Part shown: positions 43,465 through 52,160 of the stretch, piece by piece
Layout of the letters: each line of letters starts with the position of its first letter
How positions within the stretch are numbered: position 1 is the first letter of the stretch
NCBI GenBank assembly: GCA_036323355.1
Contig: AP028876.1
Coordinates: forward strand, 1,054,001 to 1,118,000
Direction: 5' to 3'
DNA from: Gottschalkiaceae bacterium SANA
GTDB taxonomy: Bacteria > Bacillota > Clostridia > Tissierellales > GPF-1
DNA length: 64,000 nt
Notes under the pieces: generated by a model
What the model saw: the letters and a program-made list of their open reading frames with translations, nothing else
What the model was told of the DNA's origin: nothing
The model's database searches: none
Position numbers and translations under genes: made by a program

Positions 43465-43499
43465 AACGGGGCGTTCTTCGGAACGCCTCGTTTTTTTTG
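43465..43499 (+). terminator. Attenuator terminator 3 (UUCG loop)
   Basis: AACGGGGCGTTC, loop TTCG, GAACGCCTCGTT, then a long T-run; left arm identical to terminator 1. Confidence 0.93.
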
Positions 43500-43519
43500 A
43501 ATCCTAAGGAGGGAATAAC

Positions 43520-43765
43520 ATGCAAACAATCTATGCAAGATTAGACAAAGGAATGGATAGTTTTATCCGTGTAACCAGTACATTAAGAAGGAGAGAGTTT
43601 GAAATTACCGGTATGAATCTGCAGGCAGTTACCTCCGGTGAGGGTAGTCACGAAATGCATATTCAATTACAGGGAACACATCCGGAAACTGCGGAAAGAG
43701 CGATGCAGCAACTTGAGAAACTAGTCGATGTCACGTCGATTCAATTATTAAAGGAGGAAGTATAA
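43520..43765 (+). CDS. ilvM: Acetolactate synthase small subunit, ACT-only (copy 3)
   Basis: 81 residues, diverged from the pair at 39.7-40.2 kb (for example [29 protein letters not shown]) but clearly the same ACT family. It lies about 20 bases past attenuator terminator 3 and ends one base before the ilvC start, with the ilvC ribosome site inside its last codons. Partner large subunit is probably ilvB at 46428. Confidence 0.9.
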   Translation: MQTIYARLDKGMDSFIRVTSTLRRREFEITGMNLQAVTSGEGSHEMHIQLQGTHPETAERAMQQLEKLVDVTSIQLLKEEV

Positions 43766-43766
43766 A

Positions 43767-44768
43767 ATGGCGAAAATGTATTATGATCAAGATGCAAACC
43801 TTGAGGTATTGACAGGTAAGAAAGTAGCGGTACTTGGATTTGGAAGCCAGGGACACGCCCACGCATTGAACTTGAAAGAGAGTGGTATCTCTGTAGTCGT
43901 TGGATTATATGAAGGAAGTCGATCTTGGCCCAAGGCTGAGGAAATGGGACTTGAGGTCATGACGGTTGCGCAAGCGACAGAGGCAGCCGATGTGATTATG
44001 ATGCTCTTGCCGGATACCCGCCAAGCAAGTGTCTATAAAACGGAAGTTGCACCTTATCTTGCAGCAGGCAAAGCCCTTGCTTTTGCCCATGGATTCAACA
44101 TTCACTACAATCAAATTCGACCGCCTAAAGATGTCGATGTATTTATGGTAGCACCTAAGGGACCGGGTCACTTGGTTCGACGTGTCTATCAAGATGGAAA
44201 AGGTGTTCCGGCGCTCTTCGCGGTTTATCAAGATGCGACAGGCCAAGCACAAGATGTTGCCATGGCATATGCCAAAGGGATTGGCGCCATGAGGGCCGGC
44301 ATTTTGGAAACGACTTTTATGGAAGAAACTGAAACGGATCTTTTTGGTGAGCAGGCAGTCCTTTGTGGTGGCGTAACTGAGTTGATCAAGGCGGGTTTTG
44401 ACACCTTGACTCAAGCTGGATATCAAGAAGAAGTTGCATACTTTGAGTGTCTTCATGAGATGAAGTTGATTGTTGATCTTTTCTATGAAGGCGGATTCGA
44501 GAAGATGAGAGACTCGATCAGCAACACAGCCGAGTATGGCGATTACGTAACAGGCACGCGAATCATCACCGATGATACCAGAGCGGAGATGAAACAAGTC
44601 TTGGCGGAAATCCAAGATGGGACATTTGCAAAGAATTGGATTATGGAAAATAGAATCAATCAGCCAACCTTTACAGCGGCACGCCGTATGCAGAACGCGC
44701 ATCCAATTGTAGCCGTTGGAAAGAGACTTCGTTCCATGATGAGTTGGATTGGAGGGAAAGATGCGTAG
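43767..44768 (+). CDS. ilvC: Ketol-acid reductoisomerase (copy 2)
   Basis: 333 residues, the close paralogue of the copy at 40333, with the same [13 protein letters not shown] and [12 protein letters not shown] motifs; differences cluster in the N-terminal half. The near-identical 3' parts at DNA level suggest gene conversion or a fairly recent cluster duplication. The ilvD start lies inside its last codons, 8 bases overlapping. Confidence 0.97.
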   Translation: MAKMYYDQDANLEVLTGKKVAVLGFGSQGHAHALNLKESGISVVVGLYEGSRSWPKAEEMGLEVMTVAQATEAADVIMMLLPDTRQASVYKTEVAPYLAAGKALAFAHGFNIHYNQIRPPKDVDVFMVAPKGPGHLVRRVYQDGKGVPALFAVYQDATGQAQDVAMAYAKGIGAMRAGILETTFMEETETDLFGEQAVLCGGVTELIKAGFDTLTQAGYQEEVAYFECLHEMKLIVDLFYEGGFEKMRDSISNTAEYGDYVTGTRIITDDTRAEMKQVLAEIQDGTFAKNWIMENRINQPTFTAARRMQNAHPIVAVGKRLRSMMSWIGGKDA

Positions 44769-46416
44769 TGATCGAGTAAAGGCGGGAGCGACGCGGGCAC
44801 CGCATCGGTCTTTGTTAAAAGCAACAGGCTTGACTGACGAGGAAATCAGTCGCCCCTTGATTGGGGTGTGTAATTCATTTAATGAAATTGTCCCCGGGCA
44901 TGTGGAACTTCGTCAAATTACAGAGGCGGTCAAGCGGGGTGTTTTGATGATGGGGGGAACCCCTTTGGAGTTTCCAGCCATTGCCGTTTGTGATGGCATT
45001 GCCATGAATCATGAGGGAATGAAGTATTCCCTGGTCAGCCGGGAAATTATTGCCGACAGCATTGAGGTTATGGCAAAAGCCCATGGACTTGACGGTCTGG
45101 TTTTGATCCCCAATTGTGACAAGGTTGTGCCGGGCATGCTGATGGCGGCTGCGCGGGTTAATATTCCGACCATGCTTGTCAGCGGTGGACCTATGCTAAA
45201 AGGGCGCTTTCATGATAAAAATGTGGATTTGATTACTGTTTTTGAAGGTGTGGGTATGGAAGCACTGGGACAGATGGAACTAAGCGAACTGAACGACTTG
45301 GAAAATGAAGCTTGTCCGACATGTGGATCTTGTTCCGGTATGTTTACCGCCAATTCCATGAACTGCATGACAGAAGCTTTGGGCATGGGACTTTCAGGAA
45401 ACGGTACCATACCAGCTGTTTATGCCGCTAGAAAGCGTCTTGCCAAGGAAGCGGGCATGCGGGTTATGAACCTTGTGGAGAAACAAATTAAACCGCGGGA
45501 TATTATGACGTCGGAAGCCTTTAAAAATGCATTGGCTGTAGATATGGCTTTGGGATGTTCAACCAATACCGTACTTCATTTGACGGCGATCGCCAAAGAG
45601 GCAGAGGTGGAGATGAATCTGGATTTGATTAATGAAATCAGCCAGTCGACACCCAATCTTTGTCGTTTGAGCCCAGCCGGTGAGCAGCATATCGAAGACC
45701 TTTATCACGCAGGTGGCATTCAAGCCTTGATGAAGCGATTATTGGAGGGTGGCAAGATCAATCCAAGCGTTCAGACTGTATACGGCGAACCCATGGGCCA
45801 TGTGCTTGAACATGCTAGAGTAAAAGATAACTCCGTAATCTATACCATGGAGGAACCCTATTCTCAAACTGGAGGAATTCGGGTTTTAAAAGGAAACTTG
45901 GCACCCAAGGGCGCGGTTGTCAAGCAATCGGCGGTAGCAAATTCCATGATGCAAGTGGAAGCGCGGGCGCGGGTATTTGATTGTGAAGAAGATGCGGTAG
46001 AAGCGATCTTGGCAGGCCATATCCTTGCTAATGATTGTGTGGTTATTCGCTATGAAGGACCAAAGGGTGGTCCCGGCATGAGAGAGATGCTGACACCGAC
46101 TTCAGCTTTGGCAGGGATGAACTTGGATGACAAGGTTTCTCTGATTACGGACGGACGTTTTTCTGGGGGAACCCGAGGTGCAGCCATTGGTCATGTGTCA
46201 CCGGAAGCGGCTGACAATGGACCGATTGCATGGATTCAGGAAAATGATCGAATCAAAATCGATATTCCGGCTGGTGAATTGACCCTGATGGTTGACGATG
46301 AAGAATTGACGGCGCGTGCTGCCGCTTGGCAACCAAAGAAAGTAACGGTAACCGGATATTTAAAACGGTATGCAGCGATGGTGAAAGACGCTTCTGAAGG
46401 AGCGGTAATGTTTTAA
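44761..46416 (+). CDS. ilvD: Dihydroxy-acid dehydratase
   Basis: 551 residues from the ATG at 44761, which has GGAGGG 6 bases upstream within ilvC. Iron-sulfur enzyme that dehydrates dihydroxy-isovalerate and dihydroxy-methylvalerate, shared by all three branched-chain pathways. Cluster cysteines lie in NCDKVVPGM and [31 protein letters not shown] marks the C-terminal domain. It is the only ilvD in the window, so cluster one depends on it. Confidence 0.97.
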   Translation: MRSDRVKAGATRAPHRSLLKATGLTDEEISRPLIGVCNSFNEIVPGHVELRQITEAVKRGVLMMGGTPLEFPAIAVCDGIAMNHEGMKYSLVSREIIADSIEVMAKAHGLDGLVLIPNCDKVVPGMLMAAARVNIPTMLVSGGPMLKGRFHDKNVDLITVFEGVGMEALGQMELSELNDLENEACPTCGSCSGMFTANSMNCMTEALGMGLSGNGTIPAVYAARKRLAKEAGMRVMNLVEKQIKPRDIMTSEAFKNALAVDMALGCSTNTVLHLTAIAKEAEVEMNLDLINEISQSTPNLCRLSPAGEQHIEDLYHAGGIQALMKRLLEGGKINPSVQTVYGEPMGHVLEHARVKDNSVIYTMEEPYSQTGGIRVLKGNLAPKGAVVKQSAVANSMMQVEARARVFDCEEDAVEAILAGHILANDCVVIRYEGPKGGPGMREMLTPTSALAGMNLDDKVSLITDGRFSGGTRGAAIGHVSPEAADNGPIAWIQENDRIKIDIPAGELTLMVDDEELTARAAAWQPKKVTVTGYLKRYAAMVKDASEGAVMF

Positions 46417-46427
46417 GGAGGTAAACG

Positions 46428-48083
46428 ATGAAGGGCGCAGAAATCGTATTAGAAGTATTTAAAAGAGAAAGCGTCGAGCTCATGTTTGGATATCCGGGCG
46501 GAGCGGTGATCCCTTTGTATGATGCCCTGCATCGTGCGGATGATGCTCCGCGCCATATACGAACGGTTCATGAGCAAAATGCTGTCCATGCCGCAGACGG
46601 ATATGCGCGAGCGACTGGGAAACCAGGTGTCTGTATTGCAACAAGCGGTCCAGGCGCTTCCAATACCATTACGGGATTGGCAACTGCTTATATGGATTCC
46701 GTTCCCTTGGTGGTACTAACGGGACAAGTTCCGACGGCTTTATTAGGAAAAGATTCCTTTCAGGAATTGGATATAACGGGGATTACCTTCTCCATCACCA
46801 AGCATAATTATTTGGTGAGGGATGTAAACGATTTGGCTGAAGTCCTGACGGAAGCCTTTGAGGTTGCCTCTAGTGGCCGTCCAGGCCCCGTATTAGTTGA
46901 TATTCCAAAGGATATTTTCTTGGCTGAGACGACACCTGACTGGGCAGCATTGGGTCAAGCGGCAGTTAAAGAAGCGGTAAAGGTGAATTACTCAGCAGAG
47001 ATTCAAGAAGCCCTTGCTATGATTGAGTCGGCCAAACGGCCGGTGATTCTTGCCGGCGGAGGCGTTAAACTTTCTGAAGCGACGAAAGAACTTGTGGCCT
47101 TTGCTGAGAAAACTCAAATCCCCGTGATTAATACGCTGATGGGCTTGGGCACCATTGATCGGGCTCATGCTTTGTCTTTGGGCATGGTCGGCATGCATGG
47201 TTTTAAGCATGTTAACCTGGCGGCGTCTCAAAGTGATTTGATTCTTGCCATCGGCACGCGGTTTAGTGATCGTGTTGTCGGCAAGAGGGGATCTTTTGGG
47301 AAAAATGCTTCGATTATTCATATTGATTTGGATCCGACGGAATTCGGCAAAAATGTTCAACAGAGTTTGTCAATCCGAGGGGATGTGAAGAAAATTTTAT
47401 GGGACTTGCTAGCGGTGGTGCCAAGTAGTGAAAGAGCGGATTGGCTGAATCATATTCAGAAATTGGAAAACAAATCTTCAGATCGGGCTCATGGATTTAC
47501 ACCGGCTAATATTCTTTCTGCTATCAACAAGGCTGTTGACCCGCGGGCGACGGTGGTGACCGATGTAGGTCAACATCAGATGTGGGCAGCACAGTTTTGG
47601 GACTTTAAGGAGTCGGTGAATTTTATTACCTCGGGCGGACTTGGTACCATGGGCTTTGGCCCGGGAGCGGCCATGGGTGCTTCTATGGCAAATCCGGATC
47701 AGACAACGGTTTTGATCACAGGGGATGGAAGCTTTCGCATGAGCGCTTCGGAATTGTTGACCATAGCCAAGCATGACATGCCGATCTTGATTGCAGTGAT
47801 GAACAATCGAGCCCTGGGCATGGTGCGACAATGGCAGCAATTGTTTCAGGATGAACGGTATGCTGAAACGACAAATGACGAAGATATGAGTTTTGAAGCT
47901 TTGGCAGCTGTTTACAAAATTCCTGGAGCAACGGTGGATACGCTAGAGGAATTGGAAGCTGTTTTAAGGGAAAGAAAATGGGAATCGGGTCCTTTCTTGA
48001 TGGATTTAAGAATTGAGAATACCCATAATGTGTATCCGATTGTGCCTCCGGGCAAACCTATTGATCAATTGATTACAGAATAG
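46428..48083 (+). CDS. ilvB: Acetolactate synthase large subunit (copy 2)
   Basis: 551-residue paralogue of the gene at 41368, with the conventional GYPGGAVIPLYDAL loop, catalytic Glu in VHEQNAVHAADGYARATG and ThDP motif GDGSFRMSASELLTIAKHD to MNNRALG. The two paralogues begin with the same DNA over about the first 20 codons, then diverge. AGGAGG precedes the ATG 11 bases after ilvD. Likely the housekeeping AHAS; whether the two differ in pyruvate versus 2-oxobutanoate preference is unknown. Confidence 0.96.
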   Translation: MKGAEIVLEVFKRESVELMFGYPGGAVIPLYDALHRADDAPRHIRTVHEQNAVHAADGYARATGKPGVCIATSGPGASNTITGLATAYMDSVPLVVLTGQVPTALLGKDSFQELDITGITFSITKHNYLVRDVNDLAEVLTEAFEVASSGRPGPVLVDIPKDIFLAETTPDWAALGQAAVKEAVKVNYSAEIQEALAMIESAKRPVILAGGGVKLSEATKELVAFAEKTQIPVINTLMGLGTIDRAHALSLGMVGMHGFKHVNLAASQSDLILAIGTRFSDRVVGKRGSFGKNASIIHIDLDPTEFGKNVQQSLSIRGDVKKILWDLLAVVPSSERADWLNHIQKLENKSSDRAHGFTPANILSAINKAVDPRATVVTDVGQHQMWAAQFWDFKESVNFITSGGLGTMGFGPGAAMGASMANPDQTTVLITGDGSFRMSASELLTIAKHDMPILIAVMNNRALGMVRQWQQLFQDERYAETTNDEDMSFEALAAVYKIPGATVDTLEELEAVLRERKWESGPFLMDLRIENTHNVYPIVPPGKPIDQLITE

Positions 48084-48088
48084 AGGAA

Positions 48089-48138
48089 AACATCCGGCAA
48101 TCTTGTAGCTTTAGCTCAGGATTGACTGGGTGTTTTTT
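48089..48138 (+). terminator. Terminator of the second ilv cluster
   Basis: ACATCC and CAATC arms (48089-48102) pair with GATTG and GGGTGT (48112-48132), followed by a run of seven T. Confidence 0.8.
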
Positions 48139-48148
48139 TGCTTTCTAC

Positions 48149-48194
48149 TTGCAAGTTTGAATGACATTTTATATACTTTATTTATTAAATAAAG
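48149..48194 (+). promoter_or_regulatory. Promoter and operator of the ROK-galK-galT operon
   Basis: TTGCAA (48149-48154), 17-base spacer, TATACT (48172-48177). A perfect 19-base palindrome, CTTTATTTA-T-TAAATAAAG, spans 48176-48194 and overlaps the end of the -10 box, the likely binding site of the ROK protein encoded next. Confidence 0.75.
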
Positions 48195-48207
48195 AAAGAG
48201 GATGATC

Positions 48208-49380
48208 ATGCGCTATCAACGGTCCAACAAACGATTAATTAAACAAGTGAATCTTCGATCCATATTGCAATATCTTTGGCACCATAACTTGGCGTCACGG
48301 GCGGAAATCGCTAGATCCTTGCAATTGAATCCAGCGACCATTACCAATTTAACTCGAGAATTGAAAGATGAGGGCTGGCTTCTTGAAACGGGTGACGGTG
48401 ATTCCTCGGGGGGGCGGCCCCCCGTTTTATTAAAGTTGAATCGTGAGATGATTCAAATGATCGGGGTGGATGTAGGGATTAAAAGTATGAAATTCAGCTT
48501 GGTTAATGGATTTGGAATCCTGTTGAAGTCTTGGCGAATCGAGGAGGCAGAGATTCAAACTGGAGATGATTTGCTTATGCATATAATGGAAGGGATTAAA
48601 AACCTACAGGTCAATATAAAGACTGTTTTGGGAATTGGGATCGGTATGCATGGACTCGTTGATCGAAAGCAGGGCATGATTCAATATGCACCAGCTTTCA
48701 AAGTGGAAGATTATCCGCTAGGAGAAAAGCTAGAGGCTGCATGGGGTTGCATGGTTGTACTTGATAATGATGTGCGCGCCATGGCTATGGCGGAACGATG
48801 GTTTGGATTGGCGCAGAATGTTTCTGATTTTTTCTTGATCAATCTTGGAGACGGGGTTGGCGGTGCTTTTGCCATGGGGGGTAGAATCCAGTCAGGCGGG
48901 GCTCAGATGGCTGGTGAGATTGGACATATTACCGTGCCTGATCATGATAAAGTACTTTGCAATTGTGGGAGGACAGGCTGTTTGGAAACCGAAATTTCAA
49001 GCGGTGCCCTGGCGAGGAAATATCGGAAAAGAACAGGAAAAACTTGTGAAAACGGAAAGGCTATTTATGACTATGCTTGTCAAGGCGACCCGGATGCAAA
49101 GGCGGTCTTTGCTGAAATGGGAGTACGTTTGGGACAAACCATGGGGCTTGTGGTGCAGCTCTTGAATCCGGAGCTGATTATTCTTGCCGGCGGAGTCAGT
49201 GGGGCATGGGATGTTTTTCAAACCTCCTTTTTATCAGAACTGGAAAGTCATTCCGTTTCCAGAACCTATCGAACGATACGAGTGGAACCGACTCGATTAG
49301 GGGGGGAAGCCGGAGTTTTAGGAGCGGCTACCTTGGTGATTGAGGAATGGATGGATAGTCATAAAGGAGAAATCGAATGA
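48208..49380 (+). CDS. ROK-family transcriptional repressor (NagC/XylR type)
   Basis: 390 residues; the ATG at 48208 has AGAGG at normal spacing. N-terminal winged HTH (SRAEIARSLQLNPATITNLTREL, about 27-50) and a ROK sugar-kinase-like domain (GVDVGIKSMKFSLV, NLGDGVGGAFAMGG, zinc site CNCGRTGCLETE). Since galK overlaps its stop (ATGA), it is probably the galactose-responsive repressor of its own operon. Confidence 0.9.
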   Translation: MRYQRSNKRLIKQVNLRSILQYLWHHNLASRAEIARSLQLNPATITNLTRELKDEGWLLETGDGDSSGGRPPVLLKLNREMIQMIGVDVGIKSMKFSLVNGFGILLKSWRIEEAEIQTGDDLLMHIMEGIKNLQVNIKTVLGIGIGMHGLVDRKQGMIQYAPAFKVEDYPLGEKLEAAWGCMVVLDNDVRAMAMAERWFGLAQNVSDFFLINLGDGVGGAFAMGGRIQSGGAQMAGEIGHITVPDHDKVLCNCGRTGCLETEISSGALARKYRKRTGKTCENGKAIYDYACQGDPDAKAVFAEMGVRLGQTMGLVVQLLNPELIILAGGVSGAWDVFQTSFLSELESHSVSRTYRTIRVEPTRLGGEAGVLGAATLVIEEWMDSHKGEIE

Positions 49381-50540
49381 ATCCAAAAGAGTTAATTCAA
49401 GTATTTGAGGATAAATTTGGCGCTGGCGGAGACCTACGTTTGTTTTTTTCACCGGGCCGTGTCAATTTAATTGGTGAGCACACCGATTACAATGGCGGAA
49501 ATGTTTTTCCGGCTGCCTTGACTTTTGGTACCTATGCCGTAGTGAGAAGGCGAAGCGATGGGGTTTTGAAGTTTGCTAGCCTGAACCTGACTGATGAGGT
49601 TGAAAGGAAGCTTGATGACTTAACCCATGTCCCTGAGGACGGATGGACGAATTATCCAAAGGGAATGATTCAAATGTTAAAGGAAGCGGGATTAACTGTT
49701 GGCGGTGCAGAGTTTTTGTTTTGGGGAAATATTCCAAATGGTGCGGGGCTCTCGTCATCCGCTTCTCTTGAAGTTGTTACTGCCATTGCCATGAGGGGTC
49801 TTTATGGCGGACAAGCATCGAATCTAGAACTGGCTCTTTTGGCACAAAAGGCAGAGAATCAGTTTATAGGCGTGAATTGTGGGATCATGGATCAATTTGC
49901 CGTTGCCATGGGGAAAAAGGATCATGCCATTCTTTTGGATTGTGCGACCTTGCAGTTTAAATGGGTTCCTTTCCAAGTAAAGGACTATGAATTGGTGATT
50001 GCCAATAGCAACAAGAAACGCGGTTTGGCAGACTCGAAGTACAATGAGCGTCGCAGTCAATGCGAGGAAGCCTTGCGTCGGGTTCAGGCTCATCGTGATC
50101 TTGCTGCATGGGGTGCGATGACAGAGGCGGAGTTCGAAAGAGTAATTCCTTGGATTGTAGATCCGATTTTAGTGAAGCGTGCCCGCCATGCGGTAACTGA
50201 GAATCAGCGAACGTTACAGGCAGTAGAAACCCTACAAGCTGGAAATCTGCTAGCCTTTGGCCAATTGATGAATGCTTCACATTGTTCCCTTCGCGACGAT
50301 TATGAAGTGACGGGCATTGAATTGGATGCCTTGGTGGAAGCGGCCTGGGCGCAGCCGGGGGTAATTGGCTCCCGTATGACAGGCGCTGGTTTTGGCGGCT
50401 GTACGGTTTCGCTGGTCAAACGAAAATGGGTAGAGCCCTTTATGGAAAATGTTGGAAAGTTATATCAGAAAAAAACCGGGTTGACACCGGATTTTTATCG
50501 CGTAGCCATTGGAGATGGGGCAAGGGAGTTGATTTTATGA
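49377..50540 (+). CDS. galK: Galactokinase
   Basis: 387 residues, GHMP kinase. Galactokinase signature SPGRVNLIGEHTDYNGG (about 24-40), ATP motif NGAGLSSSASLEVVT and C-terminal MTGAGFGGCTVSLV. Phosphorylates galactose at C1 for GalT. Both ends overlap neighbours by 4 bases (ATGA), so the three genes are coupled. Confidence 0.97.
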   Translation: MNPKELIQVFEDKFGAGGDLRLFFSPGRVNLIGEHTDYNGGNVFPAALTFGTYAVVRRRSDGVLKFASLNLTDEVERKLDDLTHVPEDGWTNYPKGMIQMLKEAGLTVGGAEFLFWGNIPNGAGLSSSASLEVVTAIAMRGLYGGQASNLELALLAQKAENQFIGVNCGIMDQFAVAMGKKDHAILLDCATLQFKWVPFQVKDYELVIANSNKKRGLADSKYNERRSQCEEALRRVQAHRDLAAWGAMTEAEFERVIPWIVDPILVKRARHAVTENQRTLQAVETLQAGNLLAFGQLMNASHCSLRDDYEVTGIELDALVEAAWAQPGVIGSRMTGAGFGGCTVSLVKRKWVEPFMENVGKLYQKKTGLTPDFYRVAIGDGARELIL

Positions 50541-52033
50541 TGAGAATCAAGCTTGAAAAGTTGATTGCCTATGGTCGCGAATGGAAATTAATAGAAGATA
50601 TTGATTTGCCTTATGTAAGAAATCGTCTCTTTGATCATACGGGATGCGAAGAAAAAGGACCATGGGAATCGAAAGAATCTTTTGAAATTCCAGAAATACC
50701 CCAATCGATTCTACAATCCCTTGTGGAGATCCAAGTTCAAATGGGGCTGGTGGAGAATCTTGACTCCTATCGTCAACGCTGGATGATGGACGCTATGGAC
50801 ATTTTGATGCCGCGTCCTTCCCAAGTAAAGCAACATTTTGAAGCCATAGAGCAAACTGAATCATCTGATGCTGCCTTATCCTATTTTTATGCCTTAAGTC
50901 AGAAGTCAGGCTATATTCAAATGGATCAAATTTCAAAGAATGAGGAGTGGATTGCAAAAACGGATTCTGGAGATTTGGAAATTACCATTAATCTTTCCAA
51001 GCCAGAAAAAGATCCAAAGGAAATCGCCCTACAGGCTAAGGAAAAGAAAAAGGGCTATCCGACCTGCGCTTTGTGCGTAGAGAATGTTGGTAATGGAGGT
51101 GATTTGCTGCATCCTGCAAGACGAAATCACCGTGTGATCCCTGTGATCCTGGCAGAAGAGGCGTGGAGTCTGCAATTCTCTCCTTATCTGTACTATCAGG
51201 AGCACTGCATTTGTTTGAATAATGTTCATCTTCCGATGAAAATCACAGAGACAAGTTTTGTGCGACTCTTTGATTTTGTCGATCGATTTCCAGGATATTT
51301 TATAGGATCCAATGCAGACCTGCCCATTGTTGGAGGCTCGATTCTGTCCCATGATCACTTTCAGGGTGGCCGGCATCTCTTCCCGATGATGAAGGCTGAG
51401 GAAATATACTTGTATTCAGCAGGAGAAGTAGACGTTTTTCGGGTGGAATGGCCCATGAGTGCGATACGTTTACGCGGCTATGATCGGGAAGCGATTATTG
51501 CCATGGCCGTAGGGATTCAGAAAGCATGGTGTAGGTACGACAATCCAGTTCTAGGAATTTTAGCGGAAACCGATCAGCTTCATCAAACGATCACACCTAT
51601 TGTCAGAAAAGAAAATGAAGTGTATTGCATGGAAATTGTCTTGAGAAACAACCGGCAGAGTGCCCAATACCCTGATGGTATCTTTCATCCCCACCAAGCG
51701 TGGCACGCTATTAAGAAGGAAAATATCGGGTTGATTGAGGTAATGGGTCGCGCGATTCTTCCAGCGCGCTTGCAAAAGGATCGCATGGCTTTAGCAGCGT
51801 GGCTGATGGCTGATGATTCGAGGGCATTGCCCAAAGCCCTCAGTCATCATCAGGAGATGGTTGACCGATTTTTAGGGCGTAATCGAGCAGATGAAAAGGG
51901 TAAGGACGCCCTAGGACGAGTTGATCAAGCGATTGGCCTTGTTTTTGAGAAGGTTCTAGAAGACGCTGGGGTTTTTAAACAAACAAAAGATGGCATTCAA
52001 GCATTCGAAGCATTTATCCGATCGTGCCAATAA
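50537..52033 (+). CDS. galT: Galactose-1-phosphate uridylyltransferase, type 2
   Basis: 498 residues, the length and sequence type of Firmicute GalT, unrelated in detail to the E. coli form. SHDHFQGGRHLFPM near residue 275 carries the active-site histidines; CALCVENVGNGGDLLHPARRNHR is typical. Exchanges UMP between UDP-glucose and galactose 1-phosphate. No galE is in the window. ATG overlaps the galK stop. Confidence 0.95.
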   Translation: MMRIKLEKLIAYGREWKLIEDIDLPYVRNRLFDHTGCEEKGPWESKESFEIPEIPQSILQSLVEIQVQMGLVENLDSYRQRWMMDAMDILMPRPSQVKQHFEAIEQTESSDAALSYFYALSQKSGYIQMDQISKNEEWIAKTDSGDLEITINLSKPEKDPKEIALQAKEKKKGYPTCALCVENVGNGGDLLHPARRNHRVIPVILAEEAWSLQFSPYLYYQEHCICLNNVHLPMKITETSFVRLFDFVDRFPGYFIGSNADLPIVGGSILSHDHFQGGRHLFPMMKAEEIYLYSAGEVDVFRVEWPMSAIRLRGYDREAIIAMAVGIQKAWCRYDNPVLGILAETDQLHQTITPIVRKENEVYCMEIVLRNNRQSAQYPDGIFHPHQAWHAIKKENIGLIEVMGRAILPARLQKDRMALAAWLMADDSRALPKALSHHQEMVDRFLGRNRADEKGKDALGRVDQAIGLVFEKVLEDAGVFKQTKDGIQAFEAFIRSCQ

Positions 52034-52160
52034 ATGGATTTCATAATTTTACAATCAGGCATTTGTTTAAACCACCTTCTGTCTGCTGACCGACGGTTCA
52101 TAAGAACAGGTGTTTTCTTGTTTTGAATTTGTTATACTAGGATGGAATGGGGGAGTAAAA

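Noticed and set aside
43905-44702. Long minus-strand open frame (265 codons) opposite ilvC copy 2
   Set aside because: A shadow of a conserved gene; a similar but shorter frame lies opposite ilvC copy 1, as expected from coding-strand codon bias.
40333-44768. Duplicate ilv clusters considered as an assembly artefact
   Set aside because: ilvM and ilvB copies are clearly diverged and the leaders differ, so the two clusters are real; only the ilvM tandem pair could be affected by assembly error.
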